Of a stretch of DNA of 43,506 bases, positions 16,027-23,028 are shown piece by piece. Position numbers and translations under genes: made by a program. Each line of letters opens with the position of its first letter. Within the stretch, counting starts at the first letter, position 1. Origin of the DNA: a virus; IMG/VR virus record IMGVR_UViG_3300037119_008277, positions 1 through 43,506 of that record, one strand, 5' to 3'. The notes below the pieces were generated by a model that saw only the letters and a program-made list of their open reading frames with translations, did not search any database and was not told the origin of the DNA.

Positions 16027-16599
16027 TCATCGGGAAAGAACTGTACCCCACTGTAAAGCCATAGCCTCAGCAATACCTGTATACGTTTTCGACCGTAATA
16101 TCCCTCTGTCTACAGATGGGGGCATCTTGTGCACACGTTGTTGCCTCCCCCAAACGTACTGAGTAGGCCGTAACATCGGTAAGCCCTTTAACCACAGACA
16201 CGTAGCCTTCGTCTCTCCATGCCCAAACTGCCAGGGTTGAATAATCTGTGTAGGCTTTGCATAGAGACGACTCATAATTCCAATAGGATTCTCAATCGCT
16301 ATATATGGACAAGAGAGCTGTGTAAAACCTAAGAAGAAATCTATTGCACGCTGCTGCTGTCCCGTTTCCCGCTTTTTGTGAAACCATCGTGCACCCGAAA
16401 CGCAGAGATGTGTACAAGGAGGAAAAGCAAGTATCATATCCCACGGTTCACTGAGAATGGTGGAAACATCACATTGTAAATGCCAGTGAGGAAAAGCACC
16501 TGAGGTGGGAAGGATATCACAGGAGTAAGCTTCATACCCACAAGCGCGAAATGCGGATGTTACAACTTGAGATTCTTCACATGCAACAAGGATTCTCAT
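16027..16599 (-). CDS. DNA cytosine C5 methyltransferase-like protein
   Basis: 190 residues from ATG 16599 (GGAG, 6-base spacing). A longer GTG frame would run through the hairpins and is rejected. N-terminus MRILVACEESQ resembles the SAM-binding start of phage methylases. PPC (60-62) is the catalytic Pro-Cys motif of C5 methyltransferases and ENP (103-105) the conserved motif VI. It is short compared with restriction-system enzymes, with little room for a target-recognition domain. It may protect phage DNA from host nucleases or mark the origin. No restriction gene nearby. Confidence 0.8.
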   Translation of the reverse strand: MRILVACEESQVVTSAFRACGYEAYSCDILPTSGAFPHWHLQCDVSTILSEPWDMILAFPPCTHLCVSGARWFHKKRETGQQQRAIDFFLGFTQLSCPYIAIENPIGIMSRLYAKPTQIIQPWQFGHGETKATCLWLKGLPMLRPTQYVWGRQQRVHKMPPSVDRGILRSKTYTGIAEAMALQWGTVLSR

Positions 16600-16616
16600 A
16601 GCATTCTCCGAGCAGT

Positions 16617-16656
16617 CCAGGCTGCAAGCCTGGTAGGGTGAGGGACGAAGTCCCTC
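16617..16656. repeat. Tandem double hairpin, REP-like, in the methyltransferase leader
   Basis: Two perfect 7-bp hairpins in 40 bases: CCAGGCT-GCA-AGCCTGG (16617-16633) and GAGGGAC-GAA-GTCCCTC (16640-16656), with GTAG before and CTAC after the second. Such GTAG-headed paired palindromes resemble bacterial REP elements. On the minus strand they precede the methyltransferase ribosome site, so they could also modulate its expression. Confidence 0.6.
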
Positions 16657-16778
16657 TACACTCACTCTCTATGCACCTAAGTAAACAAAGGGTACAAATA
16701 TGATGAATTTAGAACTAGGCAGTATTACCAGTAAAATAGCTCTCATTCCACACCATACACCACAACAAACTACAAAGT

Positions 16779-16973
16779 TTACTTTTTATCCTGTGATTTT
16801 ACTTGCACAGGGTGGTTACACACCCACGCTCTACACCCATAACATATTGATTTACAACCCTTTGGAGCGTTACAAGACACCACCTCACCCTGTGGATAAC
16901 TCCGCAGATTGTTATAGGCCTTTATAGCCTCTACCCTGTCCACAAGTCTTTGATTGTAATACTGTTGAGACAT
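16779..16973 (-). CDS. Small Cys-rich protein
   Basis: 64 residues from ATG 16973, with GAGGG seven bases upstream. Cysteines cluster in the C-terminal half (C-x5-C-x3-C-x2-C-x4-C pattern around PKGCKSICYGCRAWVC), enough for a zinc knuckle. A perfect DnaA box overlaps its coding sequence. Function unknown. Confidence 0.65.
   Translation of the reverse strand: MSQQYYNQRLVDRVEAIKAYNNLRSYPQGEVVSCNAPKGCKSICYGCRAWVCNHPVQVKSQDKK
16891..16899 (-). promoter_or_regulatory. Second perfect DnaA box (inverted)
   Basis: TGTGGATAA, the reverse complement of TTATCCACA, inside the small Cys-rich gene. Opposite orientation to the box at 15388, about 1.5 kb away. A single such 9-mer could be chance. Two perfect copies in this control region are suggestive. 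Confidence 0.4.
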
Positions 16974-17221
16974 CGTATATCCCTCATACAATAATATTAT
17001 TCACCATGTCATTAATTGAACTTGTAACCGCAGTAGTATAACTGTTCATGTAACCCTTTGATTTCATTCTCTATAGGTATATGCCGATATGGCTAATCGC
17101 TTAACAGGGCAAATTGTACTTAAGTTGAGACCTTTCTGATCTACACAAATCGTATGCACGTGGTTCAATGTAAACATACTGCACACTCCACAAAATTACT
17201 GCACAGATGTGTGAAATGGAC

Positions 17222-17246
17222 CTATTAGCCCTCCAGTTTACCCCCA
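17222..17246 (+). repeat. 25-bp imperfect direct repeat, copy 2
   Basis: Partner of 15928-15952 (21 of 25 identical), same orientation, about 1.29 kb away. It lies 17 bases upstream of a TTGACA hexamer, where an activator or initiator site could act. Confidence 0.55.
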
Positions 17247-17263
17247 CTATCGTTACAATTTGC

Positions 17264-17292
17264 TTGACAGCTTTTGTGCTGTGCTGTATCCT
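17264..17292 (+). promoter_or_regulatory. Possible promoter for a transcript antisense to the regulator-like gene
   Basis: TTGACA (17264-17269), 17-base spacer, TATCCT (17287-17292). The -35 is perfect, the -10 moderate. Downstream there is no rightward gene for ~450 bases, only the opposite strand of the 17360-17617 gene, so a transcript from here would be non-coding antisense or an alternative leader for 17743. Confidence 0.35.
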
Positions 17293-17359
17293 CTAGGAGC
17301 CCGGAGGGCGATTGCTGCGGCTGGGCTGTGTGGGCTGTGGGCTGTGTGTTAAGGTGTTT

Positions 17360-17617
17360 CTATAGGGTACCTTGCTCTCTCTGGGCATCTGTGAGGGTTC
17401 TGGTGCTCTCGACAACCTGAGTGATCCACTGTATCCCTTGTAAGCCACCAGAATGGTCTGTGAGCCTCTCCACCTCTGCCATGAGCCTCAGTGCCACTGT
17501 GAACAGCTCAGTGGTATCCTTGAGCTGGTAGCGTTCCCTAAGAGCCACCATTAGTCTGTACTCCGGTTTGGGTAACTGTCTCATCCTCAATCCGTAACTC
17601 GCCTGGCCTGCTGCCAT
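17360..17617 (-). CDS. Small helical, regulator-like protein (ribbon-helix-helix-like?)
   Basis: 85 residues from ATG 17617 (GGAG six bases upstream). The frame is open to GTG 17698, but that extension overlaps the divergent promoter. LRMRQLPKPEYRLMVALRE then two helices resembles ribbon-helix-helix repressors that follow short strands with helices. It is divergent to the replication operon and placed to control its promoter at 17656-17684. The gene is visibly more GC-rich than its neighbours, suggesting separate origin. Fold assignment is tentative. Confidence 0.6.
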   Translation of the reverse strand: MAAGQASYGLRMRQLPKPEYRLMVALRERYQLKDTTELFTVALRLMAEVERLTDHSGGLQGIQWITQVVESTRTLTDAQREQGTL

Positions 17618-17655
17618 TATTTTCTCCATCCCCATCACTTTTTTTCTCTGAGCCC

Positions 17656-17684
17656 TTGCCAAAATCCCCAGAGGGTAGTATACT
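17656..17684 (+). promoter_or_regulatory. Sigma70 promoter for the replication operon
   Basis: TTGCCA (17656-17661), 17-base spacer, TATACT (17679-17684): 10 of 12 consensus positions. The start would be near 17691, about 50 bases before the GTG at 17743. The -10 lies in the palindrome AGTATACT, flanked by AGAG and CTCT, a plausible operator for the divergent regulator-like gene. Confidence 0.7.
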
Positions 17685-17742
17685 CTCTCATGTAGCACGG
17701 ATGCCGAGGTAAAAGAAACCCTCTCTATATAGGAGCCTCAAT

Positions 17743-18177
17743 GTGTCAACTGTACCTTACCGTGAAGGAGAAATCAACCTTCCTGATGTATATGATGTTG
17801 ATGAGGTTGATGCGCTTGTAAGACAACTTGACCGTCAACAATACCGTTACGGCGCTAAGAAGCTCTCTAAGTGTTTTTTAGCCATCCGTAGTCATCTGAA
17901 TAGAATAGAACAACACAAAAACGAAGCAGAGCGATTGATAAACATTGTCAATGGTATCCCTACAGAAAACCAACAGCAATACTACACAGAGAAGAAATTG
18001 AGAACAGCAGCATTGAGGTTTTATAGCACATTGAGCTTTAAGTCTTTACAGGAAGAGTTACTTGACCGTGGGGATTACTGGGCAGGTAAGGTAGATCAAA
18101 TGACAAGAGATGCTTTGATTACTCAACTTGTAAAGGGCCATATAGAGAGGGAGTTGGAAAACGATGCCAATGGTTAA
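17743..18177 (+). CDS. Hypothetical protein, first gene of the replication operon
   Basis: 144 residues, GTG start seven bases after AGGAG. Mostly helical, charged, with a long helix at ~40-75. No family recognised. Overlaps the Sak4-like ATPase gene by 14 bases, so it is likely co-translated and may act with it in recombination (inference). Confidence 0.7.
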   Translation: MSTVPYREGEINLPDVYDVDEVDALVRQLDRQQYRYGAKKLSKCFLAIRSHLNRIEQHKNEAERLINIVNGIPTENQQQYYTEKKLRTAALRFYSTLSFKSLQEELLDRGDYWAGKVDQMTRDALITQLVKGHIERELENDANG

Positions 18178-19015
18178 GAGAGGTACAGGAGAGTTCACTA
18201 AGTTACGGGGTTTGATAACAGGCTTCTCTAACAGCGGCAAAACAACCTCCTTCCAAACATTCTTTGAAGAAGGGAGAAGTGCAGTAATACTTATGTGTCC
18301 GGGTGAGACAGGTACTCGCTCTTTACCTGAAGACGGTGAGCAGGTAACTAGCTACTACTATGAAAGTGAAGAAGGAGCAAACACACACAGTGTTGAGTGG
18401 TCTGTAAGTGCACTTGAAGCATTTGACGATACCTATGAAGAAGTGAAGAAGAACAAACCTGATATGTTGTTTATTGATGGAGCGCATAACCTCTACTCAC
18501 ATATTTTTAACAGGATTACAGGAGGTGAATATCTTGCTGGGGTTGATTTGAATATCAACGCACAAACAGGAAGGACTGATCCGTATAGATCAGCTCGCTT
18601 CTATAGCCAAGCTCATACTACCTTTGGGCAATACATTGCAGGGTTTTATGCGTGTGGTATACCGTTGGTGATTGTAACAACCCTTGAGGATTGGCAAGCA
18701 GCGAAGAGTGATAGTGAGAGAGCTGGAGGGATAGAGTCTACACGGTATCTCTGGCCTTACCTACCTGGAGGGATGGCTACTAATGTGGTAAGTAGATTTG
18801 ACTTTAGGCTCTCAGCTCGGTTGGAGAAAGAGTGTATTCATGGGGGGTGTGAGGAGTCAGCAGAGTATCGCTTACATAGAGTCTGGCAATTCCTTCCAAA
18901 AAACGATGTGATGGGTGTAGGTATCAAAGGGCTCAAGGTGAATAAGGCAATGGAGAGGAAACCTTGGATACATCAAACAGCACAAGCGTTGAATAACTTA
19001 ATGAAGAGAGTTTGA
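18164..19015 (+). CDS. Sak4-like RecA-fold recombination ATPase (AAA_24)
   Basis: 283 residues. Walker A GFSNSGKTT (20-28), Walker B MLFID (101-105), and a conserved Arg/Gln-rich region after it. This is the phage nucleotide-binding AAA_24/Sak4 type, a minimal single-strand annealing or strand-exchange ATPase used in phage recombination. Usually it works with a single-strand-binding protein, and the 210-residue product four genes on is a candidate partner by position only. Two cysteines (CIHGGC) sit near the C-terminal third. Confidence 0.82.
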   Translation: MPMVKRGTGEFTKLRGLITGFSNSGKTTSFQTFFEEGRSAVILMCPGETGTRSLPEDGEQVTSYYYESEEGANTHSVEWSVSALEAFDDTYEEVKKNKPDMLFIDGAHNLYSHIFNRITGGEYLAGVDLNINAQTGRTDPYRSARFYSQAHTTFGQYIAGFYACGIPLVIVTTLEDWQAAKSDSERAGGIESTRYLWPYLPGGMATNVVSRFDFRLSARLEKECIHGGCEESAEYRLHRVWQFLPKNDVMGVGIKGLKVNKAMERKPWIHQTAQALNNLMKRV

Positions 19016-19016
19016 T

Positions 19017-19229
19017 GTGAACACAACTGGATATAATGATGTAATCTGCAGTAAGTGTCAGATGGCAAGGCTTGCGACAGCGTATAGAGTAAGCTATGAT
19101 GACCCTCGCACACAGATATGTGATGAGTGTAAGGCTGATGATTTAGTCAGGAGGTGTATTAGTGCGATAAAGACACTTGATGTTGAGAGGAGGTTACAGA
19201 TTGTAAGAGCGTTCTTGAAGCAGGAGTAA
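19017..19229 (+). CDS. Zinc-ribbon microprotein
   Basis: 70 residues, GTG start one base after the previous stop. CSKC (~11-14) and CDEC (~35-38) form one ribbon, followed by a helical tail. Function unknown. Same style as the other Cys-pair genes around replication functions. Confidence 0.7.
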   Translation: MNTTGYNDVICSKCQMARLATAYRVSYDDPRTQICDECKADDLVRRCISAIKTLDVERRLQIVRAFLKQE

Positions 19230-19233
19230 TGAG

Positions 19234-19443
19234 ATGGAGATAAAGGGATATGTTTTTAAGGAAGATAAAGGGTCTACACTTTACGAAGCTGACCGTATGC
19301 TGGATTATATGGATAATCTAAGAGATGAGGAGTTGTTGGTGATTGAAAGGGTAGCAGGTAACGATGAACAGGTTGTTTTTAGTTGGTTTGTGAGGGAGGA
19401 TGGAGAGCAGTTGGAGCTTGATTTAGAGAGAGAGGTAAAGTAA
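19234..19443 (+). CDS. Small acidic hypothetical protein
   Basis: 69 residues, ATG behind AGGAG with 7-base spacing. Rich in Asp and Glu, no cysteines. Acidic microproteins in phage early operons often mimic DNA or inhibit host enzymes, but no such family is recognised here. Confidence 0.7.
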   Translation: MEIKGYVFKEDKGSTLYEADRMLDYMDNLRDEELLVIERVAGNDEQVVFSWFVREDGEQLELDLEREVK

Positions 19444-19638
19444 TTGAAATGGTTATCTGGATTTAAGATGGTATCAATTAACGATTTGAAATTACTTATA
19501 GCTCAAATAAGGGGAGAGAAAGCTGAGTATACAGCAAGGATAAATAAGTTAAATGCAGTAATTGACGTGATGTATGCTGAGTTAAAGATGAGACAAGGTA
19601 CTGAACTACACATAACTGAGGAACAGAAAAATGGCTAA
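19444..19638 (+). CDS. Small coiled-coil protein
   Basis: 64 residues from TTG 19444 (AGAGG eight bases upstream). ATG 19468 is an alternative start. Residues ~10-50 form a continuous amphipathic helix. Overlaps the next gene by 8 bases. Confidence 0.6.
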   Translation: MKWLSGFKMVSINDLKLLIAQIRGEKAEYTARINKLNAVIDVMYAELKMRQGTELHITEEQKNG

Positions 19639-20263
19639 CCGTAACAATGCAAACATAACACCAAACACACCAGATGATAATGATAACATTGATGACATTG
19701 CAGATGAGTTGAACGATAACGACACTACTCACCCAGCGAGCACTGACAGTAGGGCTAATGGGGAGATGGTTACTGGTGGGTTGTCTTTAGATGAACTTGA
19801 CGCACGTGGGTTTAATGACGAAAGGGATGAGCAGACACGCTTAACACTCAACACACCCGGCGGTGATTGGATTAAGAAAGAGCGTTGGGAGTTTGAGCAA
19901 CGTGTGTATGCTAATGATTGTATGCCAGATGACATCGACCCATCTGGTAGGACGTTCTTTATCTTCAAAGGCCCAGCAGAGACAAGGGTTGTTGGTGGGC
20001 ATGCCTACACACCTAACATGTTCTTACGCATGTCTCCTGATATACGGTGGAAGCCTGACGCTCCTGATACTATTGATATGGCACATAAGTTGTTTATGAG
20101 AGCAAGGGATTTGTACCTTGAGGTAAGGGGAGAGAAATCTACACCGAGGAAGCTTATTGCCTTCCTTGAGAGTGAAGAGTATGCGGTTAATACAATGCCT
20201 GGAAATGGTGGGGGTTCTCCTTACATCACTGATGTCAAGAAGATTTTTGTAAGAAAGAGGTAG
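19631..20263 (+). CDS. Hypothetical protein with acidic Asn/Asp-rich N-terminus
   Basis: 210 residues. The first ~75 are disordered and rich in Asn, Asp and Thr. Residues ~85-210 look globular and mixed, with FFIFKGPAETRVVGGHAYTP. Unrecognised. Its place after the Sak4-like gene would fit a single-strand-binding or recombination partner, but no OB fold is shown by the sequence alone. Confidence 0.7.
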   Translation: MANRNNANITPNTPDDNDNIDDIADELNDNDTTHPASTDSRANGEMVTGGLSLDELDARGFNDERDEQTRLTLNTPGGDWIKKERWEFEQRVYANDCMPDDIDPSGRTFFIFKGPAETRVVGGHAYTPNMFLRMSPDIRWKPDAPDTIDMAHKLFMRARDLYLEVRGEKSTPRKLIAFLESEEYAVNTMPGNGGGSPYITDVKKIFVRKR

Positions 20264-20281
20264 TTAGTGAGAGGTAGCGAT

Positions 20282-20470
20282 ATGAACGAGGAATATGTTG
20301 CCGAAAGGCTGTTCTTAGATATTCGGCGTGTTTTAGATGATTCTGAGTCTCTATCTGAATTAGTGAGGGTGTTTTTAATGGGTATCCTCTTACCTAAAGA
20401 GAGAGAAAAATTGCTGATGGCAATGGAAGATACGTTAGCGATGTTTGTAAAAGAGTATAAGGAGTTGTAG
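20282..20470 (+). CDS. Small helical hypothetical protein
   Basis: 62 residues from ATG 20282 (AGAGG seven bases upstream). An upstream GTG at 20267 lacks a site. Fully helical with a heptad pattern. It ends right where the structured non-coding stretch begins. Confidence 0.65.
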   Translation: MNEEYVAERLFLDIRRVLDDSESLSELVRVFLMGILLPKEREKLLMAMEDTLAMFVKEYKEL

Positions 20471-20749
20471 CTAACCAACACCTCTACACTTCACAAGGGG
20501 GTTAGTTGGTGGGTGGTGAGTGAGTCTTGATGGGACTCAAGCCATATTGCGGTGAACAATATGTGAGTACAACTTGCCGTTTACTAACCAACCAACACGG
20601 TGTAACTTGTACCACACGGTGAGGGTTTCTTTCCCCTGTGTATGTGGTGTTACTTGTGAGACATCACAGAAAGCTGTGTGGAGTGCGACAAGGAAAGGTT
20701 GTGGGAATCAACCTGTGGTGTAGGGGTTTTCTTTCAAAGGAGTAGTGAA
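20471..20749 (+). ncRNA. Multi-hairpin non-coding region inside the replication operon
   Basis: About 280 bases without a supported gene in an otherwise overlapping operon. Consecutive perfect or near-perfect stems: TGAGTC/GACTCA (20521-20539), CATATTG/CAATATG (20543-20563), ACACGG+GGG/CCC+CTGTGT (20614-20641, 3-base bulge) and GTGGTGT/ACATCAC (20644-20667). ACCAAC/GTTGGT (20473-20510) may add a fifth. CTAACCAAC recurs at 20471 and 20584. It may be a structured RNA, a processing site or a protein-binding element. No Rfam family recognised. Confidence 0.5.
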
Positions 20750-20956
20750 ATGGAAAGTGTTGTGATGGATTTAGATAAAGTGAAAGACTTTGTTGAAGCA
20801 CTTAAGAAAGATCACTATGATGATGAGCGTGCACATTCTGAAGAAGATTTAATGTATCTTGCTTTTATAAGATACTGTGCATCCTTTGCACCTTCGCCGT
20901 TCAGGGAGATAGCTGAGGTGTTGGTTACAACGCAAGAGATAGATTTTGCAAGGTGA
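20750..20956 (+). CDS. Small hypothetical protein
   Basis: 68 residues from ATG 20750 (AAAGGAG seven bases upstream), which ends the structured stretch. A longer frame from 20678 would run through the hairpin region and is rejected. Helical, acidic. Overlaps the next gene. Confidence 0.7.
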   Translation: MESVVMDLDKVKDFVEALKKDHYDDERAHSEEDLMYLAFIRYCASFAPSPFREIAEVLVTTQEIDFAR

Positions 20957-20964
20957 TATGCGTA

Positions 20965-21168
20965 ATGGAAACATTCCACGTCTTAGTGCTTGCTGAATGT
21001 GCATACGAGCAGTGGTACGCTGTTGCGTATAAGGATAGCATCGAAGAGGTATGGTATCCTGTATTTGGGGATTTACCTATAGACCATCAAAATGCTTGGT
21101 TTGCTGTAGTGAAGTTGATAAGAGGGGAGCTAAATAATGAGCCAGACTGTAGCACAACAAGCCTATGA
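20965..21168 (+). CDS. AYE-type small protein, copy 1
   Basis: 67 residues from ATG 20965 (AAGG nine bases upstream). GTG 20953, overlapping the previous stop, is an alternative. Shares AYE-W, W--LP/GDLP, Q-AW spacing with the next gene. Such small helical proteins recur in many phages without known function. Confidence 0.65.
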   Translation: METFHVLVLAECAYEQWYAVAYKDSIEEVWYPVFGDLPIDHQNAWFAVVKLIRGELNNEPDCSTTSL

Positions 21169-21337
21169 AGTGTGGATTGCTTCTTTGTACAGTAATACAA
21201 CAACTGCTTATGGAAAGGGGGTAAAGACATGGCAACAGTTGCCTGAGAGAGCGCAGAAGGCTTGGGAGGTTACTGTGGAGTTTGTTAGGCAGGGTGCCTT
21301 GACAAAGTACCTTAAAGAAACAAGTGAGATACAATGA
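21137..21337 (+). CDS. AYE-type small protein, copy 2
   Basis: 66 residues, ATG 21137 behind AGGGGAG. QQAYEVW, WQQLPERAQKAWE and FVRQG align with the upstream paralog (AYEQW, DLPIDHQNAW, LIRG). First member of a two-gene unit that seems to have been duplicated just downstream. Confidence 0.7.
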   Translation: MSQTVAQQAYEVWIASLYSNTTTAYGKGVKTWQQLPERAQKAWEVTVEFVRQGALTKYLKETSEIQ

Positions 21338-21338
21338 T

Positions 21339-21545
21339 ATGAGTGATTTAGATAAGATAGTATTCAAGCAAGATATGCTAGATGAGCTTCTAACTGAAGT
21401 AAGCGACTTATTAATAGAACTCAGGGCATTGTTAAAGAGGGAGAGTGATGTTGTATGCATATGTGATGGTGTTCCTTTACAGGATGGAAGTTATCTAATT
21501 AATAAGGATTGTAGGTTACATGGGTTTAGTGGGAGTCATAAATGA
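21339..21545 (+). CDS. Small helical-zinc protein, tandem paralog 1
   Basis: 68 residues from ATG 21339. N-terminal helical part (MSDLDKIVFKQDMLDELL), then VVCICDG and a final CRLHG: a CxC plus CxxHG zinc signature. Paired with the paralog at 21585. Weak ribosome site; a GTG at 21324 is an alternative start. Confidence 0.65.
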   Translation: MSDLDKIVFKQDMLDELLTEVSDLLIELRALLKRESDVVCICDGVPLQDGSYLINKDCRLHGFSGSHK

Positions 21546-21592
21546 AAACACCTGGACAGATTGCATATGAAGCGTACTGTAAATATGAGTAA
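21542..21592 (+). pseudogene. 16-codon remnant of an AYE-type gene
   Basis: ATG overlaps the previous stop (ATGA) and reads MKTPGQIAYEAYCKYE then stop. This is the typical start of an AYE-type protein (compare the copies at 20965 and 21137). The stop overlaps the start of the next gene by 8 bases. It looks like a decayed second copy of the unit AYE-gene + zinc gene, possibly now only a coupling leader for the gene at 21585. Confidence 0.6.
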
Positions 21593-21785
21593 TTTAGATA
21601 GGATAGGGCTTATGCAAGATGCACTAACTAATATCCTCACTGACATAAGGGCGTTATTAATAGATATTACCTATATGTTAAAGAGGAGAGATGGGGTGTG
21701 TTTGTGTTTTGAGCCTTTATGTTTGGGTGATATATCGGGGATAGATGAAAAATGCCCTTTACATGGTAATGGGGGTTATAAGTGA
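21585..21785 (+). CDS. Small helical-zinc protein, tandem paralog 2
   Basis: 66 residues from ATG 21585. Same plan as the paralog 21339: MSNLDRIGLMQDAL helix, VCLCF, and CPLHG end. Overlaps the remnant upstream and the GTG of the next gene. Confidence 0.65.
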   Translation: MSNLDRIGLMQDALTNILTDIRALLIDITYMLKRRDGVCLCFEPLCLGDISGIDEKCPLHGNGGYK

Positions 21786-22118
21786 AAATAACCATCTGCG
21801 GTTCTCTATCCTTTGAAAAACAGATAAATGAGTGGCATGAGTATCTATCCCTCGCCGGTCATACTGTGTATTGTATGGTTGTGTTACCCTCACAGAAAGG
21901 GGGGGAGTAAAGATTGGTATACACCTAAACAGAAACAAACCCTTGACCTTATCCACCTCAGTAAGATAGAAGAAAGTGATGCTATCTTTGTGGTTGATGT
22001 GGGCGGGTATGTTGGGGAGAGTACAGCAAGAGAGATAGAGTGGGCTGAGATAAGGGGAAAGAGTGTGTTTATGCTGAGTAAGAATCATGCTGCGGTGTGT
22101 AACTTGCTGGGAGTGTGA
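21782..22118 (+). pseudogene. Nucleoside 2-deoxyribosyltransferase-like gene with a frameshift at G7
   Basis: The first frame from GTG 21782 reads V K I T I C G S L S F... and stops at 21908-21910. A second frame continues KDWYTPKQKQTL...DAIFVVD-GGYVGESTAREIEWA...GKSVF to 22118. The CGS motif at the start and the D-GGY-G-S--EI--A pattern are those of small phage deoxyribosyltransferase-like (DUF4406-type) enzymes that handle nucleotides. The two halves join in frame if the run of seven G (21899-21905) is read as six. Could be a broken gene, a +1 programmed shift, transcriptional slippage, or an assembly error. Intact length would be ~111 residues. Confidence 0.7.
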
Positions 22119-22121
22119 GAT

Positions 22122-22310
22122 ATGCCAATGACTCTATGGAATGAGATTGTGGGGTATACTTGTTTGTGGTGTGGGAAGTGGGCTACACATTGGTATGGTG
22201 ACTATCCTATGTGCTGCGCTTGTCACAGTGGCAGTGAAGATGTACATATGTATAGACTTGCCGTTAAAATAAACACGGACTTTCAGAAAGGGTTAAGTAA
22301 TGGCGAATGA
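22122..22310 (+). CDS. Zinc-ribbon microprotein
   Basis: 62 residues with CLWC (~14-17) and CCAC (~31-34). Single ribbon rich in Trp and Tyr. ATG 22122 follows the previous stop by three bases. Function unknown. Confidence 0.65.
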   Translation: MPMTLWNEIVGYTCLWCGKWATHWYGDYPMCCACHSGSEDVHMYRLAVKINTDFQKGLSNGE

Positions 22311-22647
22311 TCGAATTGCTATCCGCTGTAAGTATTGTGGGGAAGGGTATACGATTGCTAAGTACTATCCAGGCAATTTATACCTTTTACATGATGTTCA
22401 CTTGAGCTTAGGTGAATGGTTAGCTTATCACATCAATGAACGTTTAGAGAAAGAGTGGAAGGTATATGGAGGTGATCTTGAGTGTGAGGCTGGGTTTGAG
22501 TTTGTTACTGAGGATTCAAGTACGGCTACAGGTATGATGTACTATCCAAAGGATTCAATGTGGAGTGGTCAACCTGTTTTCAACCCTGCACCTCACTTCA
22601 AACTAACACAGAAAGAGATAGATGATGCAGTTGTAGAAGAGTTGTAG
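22300..22647 (+). CDS. Hypothetical protein with N-terminal CxxC
   Basis: 115 residues, ATG behind AAAGGG. CKYC (~10-13) is the only tight Cys pair; a second ligand pair is not obvious, so zinc binding is uncertain. The rest is a mixed soluble domain. Overlaps the previous gene by 11 bases. Confidence 0.65.
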   Translation: MANDRIAIRCKYCGEGYTIAKYYPGNLYLLHDVHLSLGEWLAYHINERLEKEWKVYGGDLECEAGFEFVTEDSSTATGMMYYPKDSMWSGQPVFNPAPHFKLTQKEIDDAVVEEL

Positions 22648-22671
22648 AGAGATAAAAGAGGATACCGTGTA

Positions 22672-23028
22672 ATGTATAATGTAACCTTAATGCCTAATGA
22701 CACGTTAGAAGTAACTGTTAATTTCACTGATGTAAACGCTTCTATTATTGTATCTATCAATCTTGTTGAGAAGACGGTAAAGTGGGGTGGTGCAGCTATT
22801 GTGGAGGGTTTGTTTGGTGAATTACTTATACGGTTAGGGATGAAACAGAGAAGATATTACTCTATAGGTGAGAAGACTATCCCTGCTGGTATTAGAGGTT
22901 TAATGATTACTCAGGATTTTTACGATGATATGAAGCGTGTGTTAGGGGGTTTTATCAGTGTAAGTGAAAGGACGGGTACAGTGAAATTTATAAAGGATAC
23001 TGTAGATAATGATATCTTTACCGAATAG
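22672..23028 (+). CDS. Hypothetical protein
   Basis: 118 residues with beta strands in the first half (VTLMPNDTLEVTVNF). Ends DIFTE-stop, with the next gene's ATG inside that end. The same end sequence recurs one gene later (see the repeat at 23010). Confidence 0.7.
   Translation: MYNVTLMPNDTLEVTVNFTDVNASIIVSINLVEKTVKWGGAAIVEGLFGELLIRLGMKQRRYYSIGEKTIPAGIRGLMITQDFYDDMKRVLGGFISVSERTGTVKFIKDTVDNDIFTE

Larger units (their letters stand above)
16974..17359. other. Gene-free 0.39-kb interval
   Basis: No supported gene. It holds copy 2 of the 25-bp repeat (17222-17246), a promoter-like TTGACA/TATCCT pair (17264-17292), a small GCCC-GGA-GGGC hairpin (~17300-17310) and a GC-rich patch with three GGGCTGTG copies (17323-17346) unlike the rest of the genome. 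Confidence 0.5.

Noticed and set aside
16027-16665. Longer start for the methyltransferase
   Set aside because: The extension covers the paired hairpins and lacks a ribosome site, whereas ATG 16599 has one.
21950-21958. Further DnaA-box-like sequence TTATCCACC
   Set aside because: One mismatch, inside a coding region, no associated origin features.
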